Notes under the pieces: generated by a model
What the model was told of the DNA's origin: nothing
Database searches by the model: none
The model's input: only the letters and a program-made list of their open reading frames with translations
Made by a program: the position numbers and the translations under genes
Part shown: in pieces, positions 48,259 to 59,310 of the stretch
Layout of the letters: every line of letters begins with the position of its first letter
How positions within the stretch are numbered: position 1 is the first letter of the stretch
From: Dysidea avara
Lineage: Eukaryota; Porifera; Demospongiae; Dictyoceratida; Dysideidae
Assembly (NCBI RefSeq): GCF_963678975.1
Contig: NC_089274.1
Span: forward strand, 6,498,001 to 6,562,000
DNA length: 64,000 nt
Direction: 5' to 3'

Positions 48259-48687
48259 TTTTAAGCTGTATTAATTAGTGCATGCATATATATCTTTTAT
48301 ATTTCACACATTGCCATGCCCACACCGGTGTTTATTTAACACTTCTCTGTAGTTGCATGTGACTGAGGACACATTCATGCTTTTATTGTATGTATATATA
48401 CATTCTCTCATTGTTTCGATGATGGTATCAATAATATGGTTTAAGGAAACATGCATGCATGAGCATCAAACATGGATATACTACAAAACAGGGATGATTT
48501 GGGATTCCCAGTTTGTATTGGTGAAGCTACAACTGAGGCATCTAAGAAAGTACAACATAAGCAAATAACAATTATATTACTGTATAGGGTAGTTACACAA
48601 TATTGGATATTTTTGTTATATCCCAAGTAATCGTGTTATAACTGTTATATTCTACACCCCAGTAGATGAAACGATTATAGATAGCAA
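48259..48687. other. Left outer edge of the large inverted structure
   Basis: 48612-48687 (ATATCCCAAGTAATCGTGTT and following) matches 59790-59865 in inverted orientation. No gene. Confidence 0.5.
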
Positions 48688-49084
48688 CACTGTAAAAAAT
48701 GGGGTGTTCCATTACACCCCACTGGAGGCATTATGTATACACCCACACCTCAAAAGGTGCTTGTGTACACCCACAGGGTGTTTAGATACTCCCAAGGGTG
48801 TTTTGTAAAATTTTGTCTTACAGGAGTTGTTTAATAGGCACTGTTAGGGTGTCAGTAATGCTTCGCCGTGCTGAAGTAGGCCCTCGTACAATTTGGTGTT
48901 AATTATTGTGAGATAAGAGTAAACATAATGTGGGAATTATGTTCCTGATGACATTATTTGTGTTACTTCACTCCTTCAGTAAAATTGCCTTCCTATATTT
49001 AAACCCACAATCAAAAGTGGTGTTTGTTGGTACGTTATATATACAAAACCAGAATCTTTAAAAGACAAGGAAGTCATCGCTGGA

Positions 49085-49660
49085 GAGAATTGTAGTATGT
49101 AAGTTATCATACAGTACGATAGTAACTGTATAGTAGGGACCACAAAGCAGTAGGCATGGCCCACAAAATAAAATCACCCAAAAACCAGCCTCAATTTTCC
49201 CTGACGACGATGAGGCAGTATTGGTGAGGTAAAACTAAGCCCAAACAAGCTTTCAGATCGACCCAAAATGCTTTCAACAAGTTGCTACGGAATTTTAAAA
49301 AAAAATTTATTCGACGGAATTTTCTACTGACTGAGTAAGTAAGTAACTGACTGATGTCTTCAGACAAGCGTAACTTGATAACAGCTAAGGCTACGGGCTT
49401 GATTTTTTCACTGTTCAACGTCACTTTGGCCCAACAGGTGCCTTTTGGCATACCGCAGTACGTACAATGCATTCTTCATGGACTTTCCAGTATCCTCCTT
49501 TGTGTCCCATTCATCTTTGCTGACAGAGAAAGGTGTCGATTTGGTGTGAGCACATGATGGCTTCCCTTCGAAACGGAAATCGTCCATATGTTTCATATTG
49601 GCTATTTTGATTGCAAAAGTGCTTTTCAAACAGTTCTTGATTCGTATTGCTGTGTAACGG
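49085..49660. repeat. Repeat W, copy 1
   Basis: Shares with 53120-53720, in the same orientation, CATACAGTANGATAGT, ACCCAAAAACC, AAGTTGCTAC, GGAATTTTCTACT and ACGTTTCTAGTTCG-like blocks over about 500 bp. No coding frame was assigned. Confidence 0.7.
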
Positions 49661-49802
49661 GTTTAACATAGCTGACAACCAAGCGTAATGGATACTTCAC
49701 TTTTCAGACGATAATTGATATAGCTGGGACGCGCGACGCCATTTCAGATGCGGTGTGTGTGGGTTCACCAGTCATAATAAAATTATTTACAAAAAAGTTA
49801 AC

Positions 49803-50104
49803 AAACAAGTACGCGAAAAAATTTGGAATTTTCAACTAGAGTAGGGACCATAGCACATCAGTAAAAAGTACTGAAACAAGTTGGAGTAGTCCATGATATT
49901 AAATCATAGTAAACAATAAGAAGTGTTATATCCCTACTGTGCATTTCCGTTATGGTATCTTGAGCACAGTAGGGATATAACACTTCTTATTGTTTTACTA
50001 TGATTTAACATCATGGGCTACTCCAACTTGTTTCAGTACTTTTTACCAATGTGCTATGGTCCCTACTCTAGTTGAAAATTCCAAATTTTTTCTTGTACTT
50101 GTTG
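49803..50104. repeat. Long palindrome, 140 bp arms
   Basis: Arms 49803-49942 and 49964-50104 are inverted copies with a few mismatches and a 21 bp loop. They contain AAAAAGTACTGAAACAAGTT and GAAGTGTTATATCCCTACTG. A single diverged arm of the same element lies at 58165-58262, joined to an HP hairpin. Confidence 0.88.
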
Positions 50105-50375
50105 GTATTACACACTTACTGAGTCAGCTGCAGAACAATGTTGCTAGTATTGTACAGTTCTCACACAAGAACTGTGTGGCACAGAGCATTCAGTGAAGTT
50201 CTTTTTTGAAAAAAAGAGGTGTTCTTAAACACCTTATGGGTGTACAAAAAGACCCCATGCGTGTAATGGAACACCCCATAAGGGTGTAACTGAACACCTG
50301 TGGGGAGCCCAGTTGTAATGGCAGATATAACACCCCAAAAGGTGCTTATTATGTAAGAACCCATTTTTTACAGTG

Positions 50376-50957
50376 AAGGTATAATAAAAACAGCACCTAT
50401 TGAGTAGACATCCTTGATGGATCAGACGTTTTAGATTCTTCAGCGGTGCCACGCCTATCTACTCGCAATTAGTGAAGGAGACAAGAGTTCATCGAAAATC
50501 CTCTTTGCTCAGGTGAATGATTCCAGGCTCTTGTCAGTGTTAGAGGCTTGAAATCCTTGATGGATCAGGCGTTTTAGACTCTATAGCAGTGCCATGCCCA
50601 CCTACACGCGATTATTGAAGTTAGTGAAGGAGACAAGAGTTCATCAAAAATTGCTCAGGTGAATAACTGTTGGTTGATTTAGGCACTTGTTATTAGAGAC
50701 TTGTTTACCATTTAGATAAGGATTTCGCGGAATGTGTGAAATTACACCATAGTTTGGCATGGTAGACACACTGGTAGTGTTCCTCTCACAATTCAGCTTT
50801 CTCACAATGAAGTTGAATTGATTGTGGGACTTTGTAAACATATCTCCGTATATCCCCAGGACTTGTCCGTTCATATCAACAAACGTAGGAGCAACATTAC
50901 TTGCTGCCACCCATCATCAAAGTGACCAGGTATGGTCATAAAATGAATCCAGTAGTT
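50376..50957. repeat. Left inverted-arm block, partly duplicated
   Basis: CCTTGATGGATCAG through GAGACAAGAGTTCATC occurs twice in tandem (50412 and 50555, 143 bp apart). The same block, once only and inverted, lies at 59545-59790, including GATAAGGATTTCGCGGAATG and GAGACTTGTTNACC. The right copy is the unduplicated form. Confidence 0.8.
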
Positions 50958-51834
50958 GGACTCTTACTGGCTGGGGTGATTGATCACCTAGCGCGACAAA
51001 GGCTATTAGCCTGAGTCATCTGGGTGATTAGTCATGCTAGCGTGGAGTCGTTTGCCCGCCCATGTTGGTCCATCAGCCCGTAATCATGACACAGTAATGT
51101 GTCACGTGACTTCCCAGGTGGGTATGTATATGTGAACGCATCAAGTAAAAATCAGGAATTATTCACACTCAATATTTTTCCTCTTTATTTAATACTTTCC
51201 AAATGGCTCAGATCACGCAGTGATTGCATGCTATTTGGGATTATATGAAGAAGGTGAAGTCCATTGATATGCGAGACTGAGCCTTTTGAAATATAATATC
51301 ACTACACAAGGTAATGTAGTAATCGATGGCATCGTGTAAAATTTTGATTGCGTACATATTTTTATTGAAATCCTTTATCAAAATACAAATGGCAACAACT
51401 TTCATATGCTATAGTGCACAGACTTGAAATAAAGTTCAACAGATTTGCTGTACATCATTTAGAGCAAGATGCCATTTAGTTTTTGTTAATCATTCCAAAG
51501 ATATGAATATGTGAAAGCAATGTATGAAAGTTGAGGTAGTGAAGGACAAATTAACTTCAAGAACTAGTTCTTGGGATTTCTAAAACGTGTTTTATTCCTT
51601 AAATTTACTTGATGCGTTCACATATACTTACCTAGGTGAGTATATATATACTCACCTCAGGTAGGTATATATATACTCACCTGTGGGTTTGGGTGTATAT
51701 GCCCTATATGCAACCAGCGGCGCCTTTGAAGTTTTATGTGATCATGGTATATATAGCTATATACCACACGTGTGGTATATATATAGCTATGTACCACTTT
51801 CACACCTCAGATCAAAGGAAAGCCAGTGCATATA
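50958..51834. repeat. Mixed short repeats, palindromes at 51640-51800
   Basis: GGTGATTGATC with GGCTATNAGCCT at 50970-51016 matches 59262-59302. The stretch 51636-51690 repeats TATATATACTCACCT around a palindrome, and 51745-51797 is an inverted repeat of GGTATATATAGCTATATACC. The rest (51070-51630) shows nothing I recognise. Confidence 0.55.
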
Positions 51835-51947
51835 GTTATACAATGGGCACGAGTGCTCTGCCTGATATAAACACACAAGCCTGAGGGCCATTAGGCCCGA
51901 AGGCGAGTGCGTTTATACAGGCAAAGCACAAGTGCACGTTGTATAAC
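51835..51947. repeat. Foldback hairpin, family HP, copy 2
   Basis: A 113 bp palindrome with GGGCACGAGTGCTCTGCCTG and the inverted arm, loop GGGCCATTAGGCCC. Confidence 0.85.
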
Positions 51948-52603
51948 TGTTATGTACCACTCACCTAATAGGTGGAAAAATCCAGTGCTGCAGCTACATT
52001 TCTTTTATAAGGTAGAATGCCAATATTGATTGTGGCACTCTAAAACTAACGACATTATGTATCAAGCATGGCCTTGACCATACAATCACATGGCAACACC
52101 ACAATCGATTGTTATGGTGAGTATCAATTATAACAATATTATTTTAAAAAGCGATTTGTTAAGGTGGAAGCTTTGATCAAACTAGCAAGGTATGTAACTA
52201 CGTTTTTACATATGTAAATAGAGTTTTACCTGCCATTATTGTTTGTGATCACTATTGGCTGCTTTTAGATCGCATGTATAACGTAATAGTGACGTCCAGT
52301 GTATGGCCCCACAATCGAATTTCACATGTTAGATTATATAAGAACTCAAGTAAAAAGTGTAGTGTCTTGCCACCTATTAGGTGAGGTGTCGAAGCGGCCT
52401 TAGCCACCGGCACTTGTGCAATGTAGGACAAAACCGCAGCCAGTGCAATGTAAATATATTGCACTGCGGTCAGTGCATTATAAGTTGTAATGCACTCGCT
52501 GTGGTTAGTGCAGCAGTGCTGTATACGAATTATAGCACTCACAGCACCTTTGAACTGCCCACGCAGAGTGGTACATATACCACATATTGCACTGATTCAA
52601 AAT
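51948..52603. other. Unassigned, with CACCTAATAGGTG words
   Basis: CACCTAATAGGTGG (51961) and CACCTATTAGGTGAG (52371) bracket about 400 bp. TGCACT/AGTGCA words are dense at 52430-52530. No gene. Confidence 0.4.
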
Positions 52604-52725
52604 GTTAATGAGATATACGCACTGCTACCAGTGTGTGTATCTCGTTAAGGTAGTGCATATATCTCGTTACACACTGCCTTAACGAGATATACACACTGCC
52701 ACCAATGCGTATATCTTGTTAACTT
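52604..52725. repeat. Clustered inverted copies of TTAACGAGATATACGCACT
   Basis: Four copies of GAGATATACNCACTGCC-type sequence alternate in orientation, so several hairpins can form within 120 bp. Confidence 0.7.
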
Positions 52726-52779
52726 GATACATTGCACACCTAATAGGAGTGCACACTATATCCAGAAACCATCAGATTT

Positions 52780-53105
52780 CTTTGATGTTATACTGTTATC
52801 CTCTTCTCTTATATAGGGAATCAAGCAAGCTGTGATTGTGGGATTGAATTCTGCCAAACAACCTGCTGGGTTCAATTTTAATAAATCAATAGTAATTTTT
52901 TTTACTTTTGTAATGTAGCAATTAAAGTAACATAATTAACACTAGTCTCTTAAAATTGCTATATTAGCGCTAATAAAATCAAACTACTGTTTGATGTATT
53001 GAAATTGAATCCCACAATCACAGTTTGTTTGGCAAAATTCAATCCCACAATCACAGCTTACTTGGTTCCTTATATAAGAGAAGGGTATAACAACTAAAGA
53101 TTTTG
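52780..53105. mobile_element. Foldback element, ~326 bp
   Basis: Arms of about 75 bp contain CTTCTCTTATATAGGGAATC and AGCTGTGATTGTGGGATTGA and their complements near 53015-53090. On the right side the AATCCCACAATCACAG unit is present twice. The interior is AT-rich and non-coding. Confidence 0.75.
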
Positions 53106-53119
53106 CCAATTAGGTGAAT

Positions 53120-53720
53120 CTACATGCTAAAGTAGAACATCATACAGTATGATAGTACTGTATATTAGGGACATCGAAGGTGTGGGGGCGATCTGTGGTA
53201 TAATATAACCCAAAAACCTGCCACAATTTTTCCTCACAATGACATGACAATATTGGTTGGGTAAAACCAAGCCCAAAAGTGTCTTCAGATTGGCCCGAAA
53301 CATTTGCGTCAAGTTGCTACAGAATTTAGAAAAGAAAATATTCAACAGAATTTTCTACTACCTGCCTGCCTGTCTGCCTAACGCCTTCAGTCAAGCATAG
53401 TGGAATAGTGGCTACAGCTACAGCCCTAATTTTTTGCAGAAACGTTTCTAGTTCGCTTAAGAAAAAACCTTTGGTATATTGATAAGCATACAATGCTTGC
53501 GCTATTGTCTTACCTTTTATGCTTCTTTACCATGGCCATCAGTCAAGGTTCTACCGCTGAGTGTTAATAGACTACAGTACGGCTTCCATACCAGTATCAA
53601 ACTTCGAATACACATGGTTGCCAGTTGCACCAAAAACACATGCGTACGTGACTCGCTGTTGATATTGATCAGAGAGAGCAACTCATGGCGAACTATATAG
53701 CAATGTGTAAGTCAATGAAT
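53120..53720. repeat. Repeat W, copy 2
   Basis: Direct copy of the repeat at 49085-49660, diverged by perhaps a quarter of positions. A CCTGCCTGCCTGTCTGCC simple stretch at 53361-53378 replaces the GACTGAGTAAGTAAGTAA stretch of copy 1. Confidence 0.7.
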
Positions 53721-53849
53721 ATAGTTTATTTAGTAACAATGTTAACCGAGTCGGGTCATCCAGGTCCTGCTTTACAGATTATTCGGGTCTGACCCCACGT
53801 GCTAAATTAAATGTGGACGTCATAGCGTAGCTCTGCTTCTTTTGTGAGC

Positions 53850-54055
53850 CACGCCCACTTACATAAATTGCAGTCTGTAGACATATGGTAGCCACGTCCA
53901 TTCATCAGTGTGTAGGTATGCACGAATCCATGCCCACTTACATAAATTACTGTCTGTAGACATATGGTAGCCACGCCCATTCATCAGTCTGTAGGTATGC
54001 ACAAGTCCACGTCCATTATTGTCTGCAGGCTTATGTAGAGCCACGCCCACTCATC
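53850..54055. repeat. 79 bp tandem repeat, about 2.5 copies
   Basis: CCCACTTACATAAATT starts near 53855 and 53934; each unit continues CTGTAGACATATGGTAGCCA and CATTCATCAGT. A third, shortened unit follows. Confidence 0.8.
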
Positions 54056-54148
54056 AGTTGTTATTGTACGAGTCATAATCTAGTATAATAGTGCTGTGAG
54101 TGACTCAGCAGATATTTAGTGGTCATGAGCTTGCAAAAAACTTCACAA

Positions 54149-54600
54149 GGTGCCATTTGTGCCAAAATAGTACAAAAACACCTTATTTATAAACTATAAC
54201 CATACTTTATAAATCAATACACTACTTTATAAAGTATAGACATATACTTTACAAATCACGCATATACTTTATAAACCATACACGTAATTTGTAAATTATT
54301 AATACACTTTATAAACATGATTTATTGGGCATTTAGTATTTCGTACTTTGTCAATAGACAATCACAAACACATGATATTATCGTTTGGTAGCTAATGATT
54401 GTCAATAATCGATAAAGTAATTTTGTGCGTGTGTAGAATAAATCTTCGCACGTGCAATCAAAAGCAGGATGGCAGATGTCGTACCGGGGCTTTGGAACAA
54501 GCATTTTTAACATTTGATGGGGGAATGACACACTGAGAACTAAGTACAAAGCATATGGATCTAGCGTACAACAGTGTGGCTTCCTCCGCAAGTATCCATG
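54149..54600. repeat. Left inner inverted arm
   Basis: GGTGCCATTTGTGCCAAAAT, a run of TACTTTATAAATCA words, AACACATGATATTATCGTTT and GGCTTTGGAACAAGC are found inverted at about 57600-58113. The middle is a degenerate repeat of CATATACTTTATAAA, about 24 bp long. Confidence 0.85.
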
Positions 54601-54905
54601 TGATGCCACCAGTTATCTTGGCTCCGGATCCAACTCCTCAAAGCGAGACTCGGACATCTCAACAAGGTATCCAACTACATTATTGCCTGTAGTGTAGTAT
54701 TGATGTTGACTAGTTTTAATTTCAACAAAGCATTGGCTGATTTTTAAGGTGGCTGGAATTCTGACACTCTGTGGTCAACTGAGGGCGACATGATTCCCAT
54801 TGTACCTACTGTGTAGATGGTTTACAGGCCACTGAGTGCAGTATCATGCCTCAAGAATAACAAGCAGACTACAAGATTTAATGCCAGAGGAGACAGACCT
54901 TGTAG
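54601..54905 (+). pseudogene. Possible spliced coding remnant, unrecognised
   Basis: ATGCCACCAGTTATCTTGGC opens a short frame (MPPVILAPDPTPQSETRTSQ) that ends at a plausible donor (CAACAAG|GTATCC, 54665). After an acceptor-like TTTTTAAG near 54748 the frame continues WNSDTLWSTEGDMIPIVPTV. No family was recognised. It lies just inside the inner inverted arm, where a transposon gene would be expected. Low confidence. Confidence 0.25.
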
Positions 54906-55194
54906 AGATTCCAACATATAAATTCATACTTGTTGGCATGGTTTTTTGTATGTTCTTTTAGCCACAGATACAACTGCACTGTCAAAAAAAAGAAAAATGC
55001 AAACAGGTTGTTAATGAGCTTATTACCCTGGAACAGGTTGTACAGATTTTGGAAAATTTTTATGAGCAATGTATATACTAGGACAACATGTACAAATCAC
55101 AGTAACACATGTCACCTATAATTGATATTGTATGTATATGTCATAACAATGTATACAATTTTATATATTTAACGCCTAATTTTTATTAAGAAAT

Positions 55195-55705
55195 GTAACT
55201 TGTCTTTCTGTTAAACTTCTCCATATCCCTGTGAGTTGAAAATGTTGAAATCATTTTTCCAACAGTATAGTAAGTGTCATTAGCAACAGCCATGACATCA
55301 TGAAATAAGATTCTCAGATCAATGCTTGTTGTCTTATGAAGCACGCTTTCAATAATTTCTCTACATCAAACGCCTTTGAAAAATGTCGCAGGGCATCAGA
55401 ATACACTTGTGGTATCCTTTGAACATCCTCATCATCATTTGAAGATTTTATTGCACGTAACTGATTTTGCTGATCACATGCTTTATAACAGCACTATCAA
55501 TAGGCTCTTCTCTGGTTCCCTGTTAAGTATATCATTGTATTGGTAGAGGTGGCAGCAGTGGTACTGGTGAAAAAGGTGCAAATGGTGACATAGAGGTTGG
55601 TGTTGGAGATTGTGGTATTTGTGATGGGGATTGTGGCGTTGACGCAGAGTAAGTTTCCACAGGACTGTTCATTTCAATATCCCCTTGATCACCCTACATG
55701 AAGAT
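55195..55705 (-). pseudogene. Unrecognised coding remnant, Pro/Ser-rich then helical
   Basis: On the minus strand, after an acceptor-like TTCATGTAG near 55696, the frame reads a Pro/Ser/Thr-rich stretch (STPQSPSQIPQSPTPTSMSP) to a stop near 55528. Further along, in shifted frames, come IKSSNDDEDVQRIPQVYSDA and then SVLHKTTSIDLRILFHDVMA and VGKMISTFSTHRDMEKFN. Long coherent stretches in three frames suggest one protein broken by at least two shifts. I do not recognise it. Its place in the core of the inverted structure suggests a transposon-carried gene. Confidence 0.45.
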
Positions 55706-56199
55706 AACAAAAAAATTAATTATGTAATCAGTCTGCAAATTAAATTATATGTGTACACCTCTACCCCTCTTCAGTGGTGTATATAGTGAAGGTCAGCTTG
55801 TGCCCAACTGGCTAGAGAGGCAAGCCACCTGCTGTGGAGTCCTTTAAAAGATGAGCTTTGTGATGGTATAGTTAATGAGTTTGCACCAGCACCTATCACT
55901 TGCAGATACAGAAATGAAAATTTGGGATCATTTTGTATTGTTCCTTGAAAATTGACTAAATTTCACATTCAACATCATTGTCCGTCATCTCTGAAGTGAG
56001 GTGTAGCTTATATGACCAATCAGACCATTGTTTGCCAAAATAAAAGCATAAAGAGGTAAAAGCATATTATGTATTCAAGTTTGGCTCTGACTAGTTGTAG
56101 AAAAACATGCATACTCCAAACCACTAATAATGTATGTTACTACTTAGGGCCATTGCAGAAAGACTTGAAAAATAGTCAAATGTTTGTGTACAAGAACTC
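55706..56199. other. Unassigned sequence
   Basis: No domain or repeat recognised. Confidence 0.4.
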
Positions 56200-56665
56200 C
56201 ATAATCAGGCCATGCCAAAATGGTTCATATCTTCTATTGCGAACTACGATGACCCTTGCCCAAAGCTCATCGAAAATTATCTATTTGGACTCTCTACTAC
56301 ATCTTTCATAAGAGAACAGCCATTGATTTCTCCAAGGTCACATTCTTTGATTTCGAACCTAGTGCTATTAACTATCAACGCACTTAGGCCACGCACTCCT
56401 TTTTTGTGGTTGCACCAATATTATGGAACTCTATACCATTGGCAGTTTTGTCTCAGCTGACTGCAGGAAGTTTTACATATAGGCTTAAGCATTTATTTTG
56501 TAATTATGTGGTCTTCTGTGTGATTGTTAAATATAGCTAGTTAGCGTATGTAGTTTATTTTTGTTTTGTATTTGTCTAATAATAATTATATAATTGTACC
56601 TAATGCTGTAATTTCCTTTTTTCTTGGGCACACCAGCTGTGCTGATTGCCCAGTAACAGGGAGGG
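56200..56665 (+). pseudogene. LINE G, C-terminal RT fragment
   Basis: Frames read SIANYDDPCPKLIENYLFGL, then TPFFVVAPILWNSIPLAVLS and TYRLKHLF, a LINE C-terminal segment also seen in LINE C (FVNTPFLWNSIP). Frame changes occur near 56300 and 56390. A TAATAATAATTATAT stretch near 56577 or the GCTGATTGCCCAGTAACA stretch near 56641 may mark the 3' end. Confidence 0.7.
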
Positions 56666-57089
56666 ACATACCAAGGGGTTTCAGGAAACCCCTTTGGATT
56701 CTACACAGTACTTGAAACATAATGAAATTGAAACTTCAGGTTTCCAGAACATGGAATCTATCATGGAACAGGACTTTTACATAGTTAAATAATAGTTTCT
56801 AACATGATAGCAACACCTGCGGCATTGTTCTGAATTATGATTTTGGTGAAAAGATCGAGATACTCTAATAAAGCAGTAAGGTAATATAAACTACTCTAAT
56901 GTAACAGTCACTTAGCTGTAGTGGAAACCCTTTTCAAAATTACTGTCTACACTCCTGCAGTAACCATAAACAGATAAACTGTATGTGTGTATGTATATTC
57001 TGTGTTGGGGACCACCTTGTACAGGCTATCTAGCCTTTTGTGTTAGCTACCGTTCTTCAGAGAAATAGAGCAAGCTTCTTTTACCCCCA
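56666..57089. other. Unassigned, two ACTCTAAT motifs
   Basis: Only the dispersed ACTCTAATAAAGCAGT-type motifs at 56862-56910 were noted. Confidence 0.4.
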
Positions 57090-57250
57090 CTACTGGGGAA
57101 TGGGAAAGGAAGCCACAGTTTTCTATAGATATTTGGCTGACCTACTGTCTCATCGAGATTCAATTACATACAGCCATACTCTGGCCTGCACACTGTCCTT
57201 TTCTCTGTTGTGCTTGACAACAGTGTGTATCCGTTGTAGCAGGTTCATCT
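57090..57250 (+). pseudogene. LINE H fragment
   Basis: The frame reads YWGMGKEATVFYRYLADLLS and SFSLLCLTTVCIRCSR, which resembles the segment after the RT domain of another LINE type (usual form: KRLADLIS ... CRLSFSLLRSAIMCIRGSR). Short and 5'/3' incomplete. Confidence 0.6.
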
Positions 57251-57599
57251 TGCTACAATCTGCTGACATCTCTCCAGAGATGGGCCACTGTGATGAAAAC
57301 AGGGACTACTGAGTCCAACCTTCTGTCTCTTAGTTGTCCAGCACATGCCAACTAGTGCTGGGGGTGGTGGCAAGGGCAGTCCATTTAGCCCGTAAAAAAA
57401 CAATGATACTATAAGTAACACTTTATGTTCCATTCAGCCCAATTCAGGTTAGTTAATTAACTTGCCTCAAGCAGGCAACTCCGAAAGTAACACATCTAAC
57501 AACTTGGTTAAATACCTTGTCGACGAAGTAAGAGCCGGAGAGAAAGTGATTGTGGAAGCATCGGAAGCAACTCAGTATGACCGAGTGAGGTGGACCTCA
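57251..57599. other. Unassigned sequence in the core of the inverted structure
   Basis: A short plus-strand frame (57462-57659) overlaps the arm; no family was recognised. Confidence 0.35.
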
Positions 57600-58113
57600 G
57601 AGTCGAGGTCAACTGTTGGACCATGGATCCAGTGTGTGGTACACATTGCTGTGACGTAGTTGGTTCTGCGCTATAGCCCCAGTGAATGTTAAAAACGCTT
57701 GTTCCAAAGCTTGTGTGACCCAGTAAGACCTGCTTTAAAAGCTACACATGGGGAGATTTACTCTACACGTGTGCAAAATTACTTATTGATTATTGACAAT
57801 CGTTACCAAACGATAATATCATGTGTTTGTGATTGCTTATTGAAATACTAAATGCCTAATAAATTTATAAAGTATGTTAATAATTTACAAATTACGTGTA
57901 TGGTTTACAAAGTATATGTATGATTTATAAGGTATGTGCATGATTTGTAAAGTATAAGTACGATTTATAAAGTATATGTCTATGATTTATAAAGTATGTG
58001 TATGATTTATAAGTATATGTCTATACTTTATAAAGTAGTGTATTGATTAATAAAGTATGGTTATAGTTTATAAATAAGGTGTTTTTGTACTATTTTGGCA
58101 TAAATGGCACCCC
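57600..58113. repeat. Right inner inverted arm
   Basis: Inverted counterpart of 54149-54600. Here the GATTTATAAAGTATNTGT repeat has more units (57860-58060) than in the left arm, so the arms have expanded unequally. Confidence 0.85.
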
Positions 58114-58164
58114 ATACAAACAAGTATAAGAAAAATTGGAGTTTTAAATGACAGTGTATAATGC

Positions 58165-58262
58165 TGCAATAAAAAGTACTGAAACAAGCTGGATTGGAGT
58201 AGTACGTAATGTCCAAATACTGTAAAACAATAAGAAGTGAATATCCCTACTGTGCAAATTTT
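58165..58262. repeat. Single arm of the 49803-50104 palindrome
   Basis: AAAAAGTACTGAAACAAGCT and CAATAAGAAGTGAATATCCC match one arm of that palindrome; the second arm is missing and an HP hairpin follows. Confidence 0.7.
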
Positions 58263-58278
58263 TCTTATACTTGTATTA

Positions 58279-58390
58279 GTTATACCACGGGCACTCGTGC
58301 TTTGCCTGTATATACACACTCACACTCAGGCCTGCAGCCCTTGTGCTTGTGCATATATATCAGGCAAAGCACTCGTGCCTGTGGTATAAC
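58279..58390. repeat. Foldback hairpin, family HP, copy 3
   Basis: A 112 bp palindrome with GTTATACCACGGGCAC and TGCTTTGCCTG, and the inverted arm with TATATATCAGGCAAAGCAC. Confidence 0.85.
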
Positions 58391-58936
58391 TATTACATGT
58401 AACGCTTTCACATCTCAGATCAAAGGAGCCGCCTGGGCTACATTTCGTATGTAAACCAAGCTAAAATAGGACAGTGATTATATAGACATTGATGCTGAAA
58501 TCGATTGTGGGGATCGATTAACACTCGCGTGATTAGGATACACGACTTGGATTTCACTATGAAAACCACTCAGATGGTGAGCATTTTGCTATCCTCGCCA
58601 TCCTACGAGTTGAAAAACATTGGGCTAAGCTGAAAACTAGTGCTATAACTTATTCATCAATCATTTCCACACATTTTCAAATACGGACACTCCCCCATCA
58701 CGAAGCTACCACTCTGCACGGAATAACTACTCTACAAGCAAGCTTACCTGTCTAGGCCTTTAGTGAACTGAGTAGTTTTCCAAAAACGATTCAATAGCAC
58801 TGATTAAAACATTAAACTCACATAACGGAAACTCTCCATTATATCTCTAGGATATGTCCATTTATCATAACTGAACATAACCAGAACGTACTAGCTGTGA
58901 CCCATAATCGAAAATTTTAGGTATGCATTTATAATA
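58391..58936. other. Unassigned sequence
   Basis: CACATCTCAGATCAAAGGAG at 58410-58429 also occurs beside HP copy 2 (51791-51810), so HP copies share flanking sequence. Nothing else recognised. Confidence 0.4.
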
Positions 58937-59234
58937 CAGTGGCGGATCTAGAAATTTTCAGAGGGGGTTTCAGATTCCACTTAACTTCAGCCTAGCTGTA
59001 AGACGAAGACTAAAAAAAAAAAAAGTCACAACCAGCTGTAGAAAGCCGTAATTGTGATCTCAAAGGCTAAAGTATGAAGTTTTTCGCAAGTAGAGAGTCC
59101 TTCTATAACACACTATAAATAACTCGTGGCAATTTTATCACCCACACGACAACTCGTCAATAAATTTGGGGCGCGCACTATTTTCAGAGGGGGTTTCAGC
59201 TGAAACCATTGCAACCCCCCTGTATCCACCACTG
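58937..59234. mobile_element. CAGTGGCGGATC-type MITE, copy 2
   Basis: Tips CAGTGGCGGATCTAG and inverse (ATCCACCACTG). TAATA flanks both sides, a possible 5 bp duplication. Related to 23985-24268. Confidence 0.78.
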
Positions 59235-59310
59235 TAATACATTCAGTGGTTGCACTCGTATTGGCTTGGGTGATTGATCGCCCTGTACAGGCTATCAGCC
59301 TAATAAGTGT

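Larger units (their letters stand above)
48688..50375. mobile_element. 1.69 kb transposon with CACTGTAAAAAATGGG ends
   Basis: Both tips are CACTGTAAAAAATGGG in inverted orientation, followed by short repeats of the type GGGTGTTCCATTACACCCC near each end. AA flanks both sides. The corresponding empty site is visible, inverted, near 59796 (GATTATAGATAGTAAG), so the insertion is real and probably has a 2 bp duplication. Inside are one copy of repeat W (49085-49660) and the palindrome at 49803-50104. There is no transposase. I do not assign a superfamily. Confidence 0.8.
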
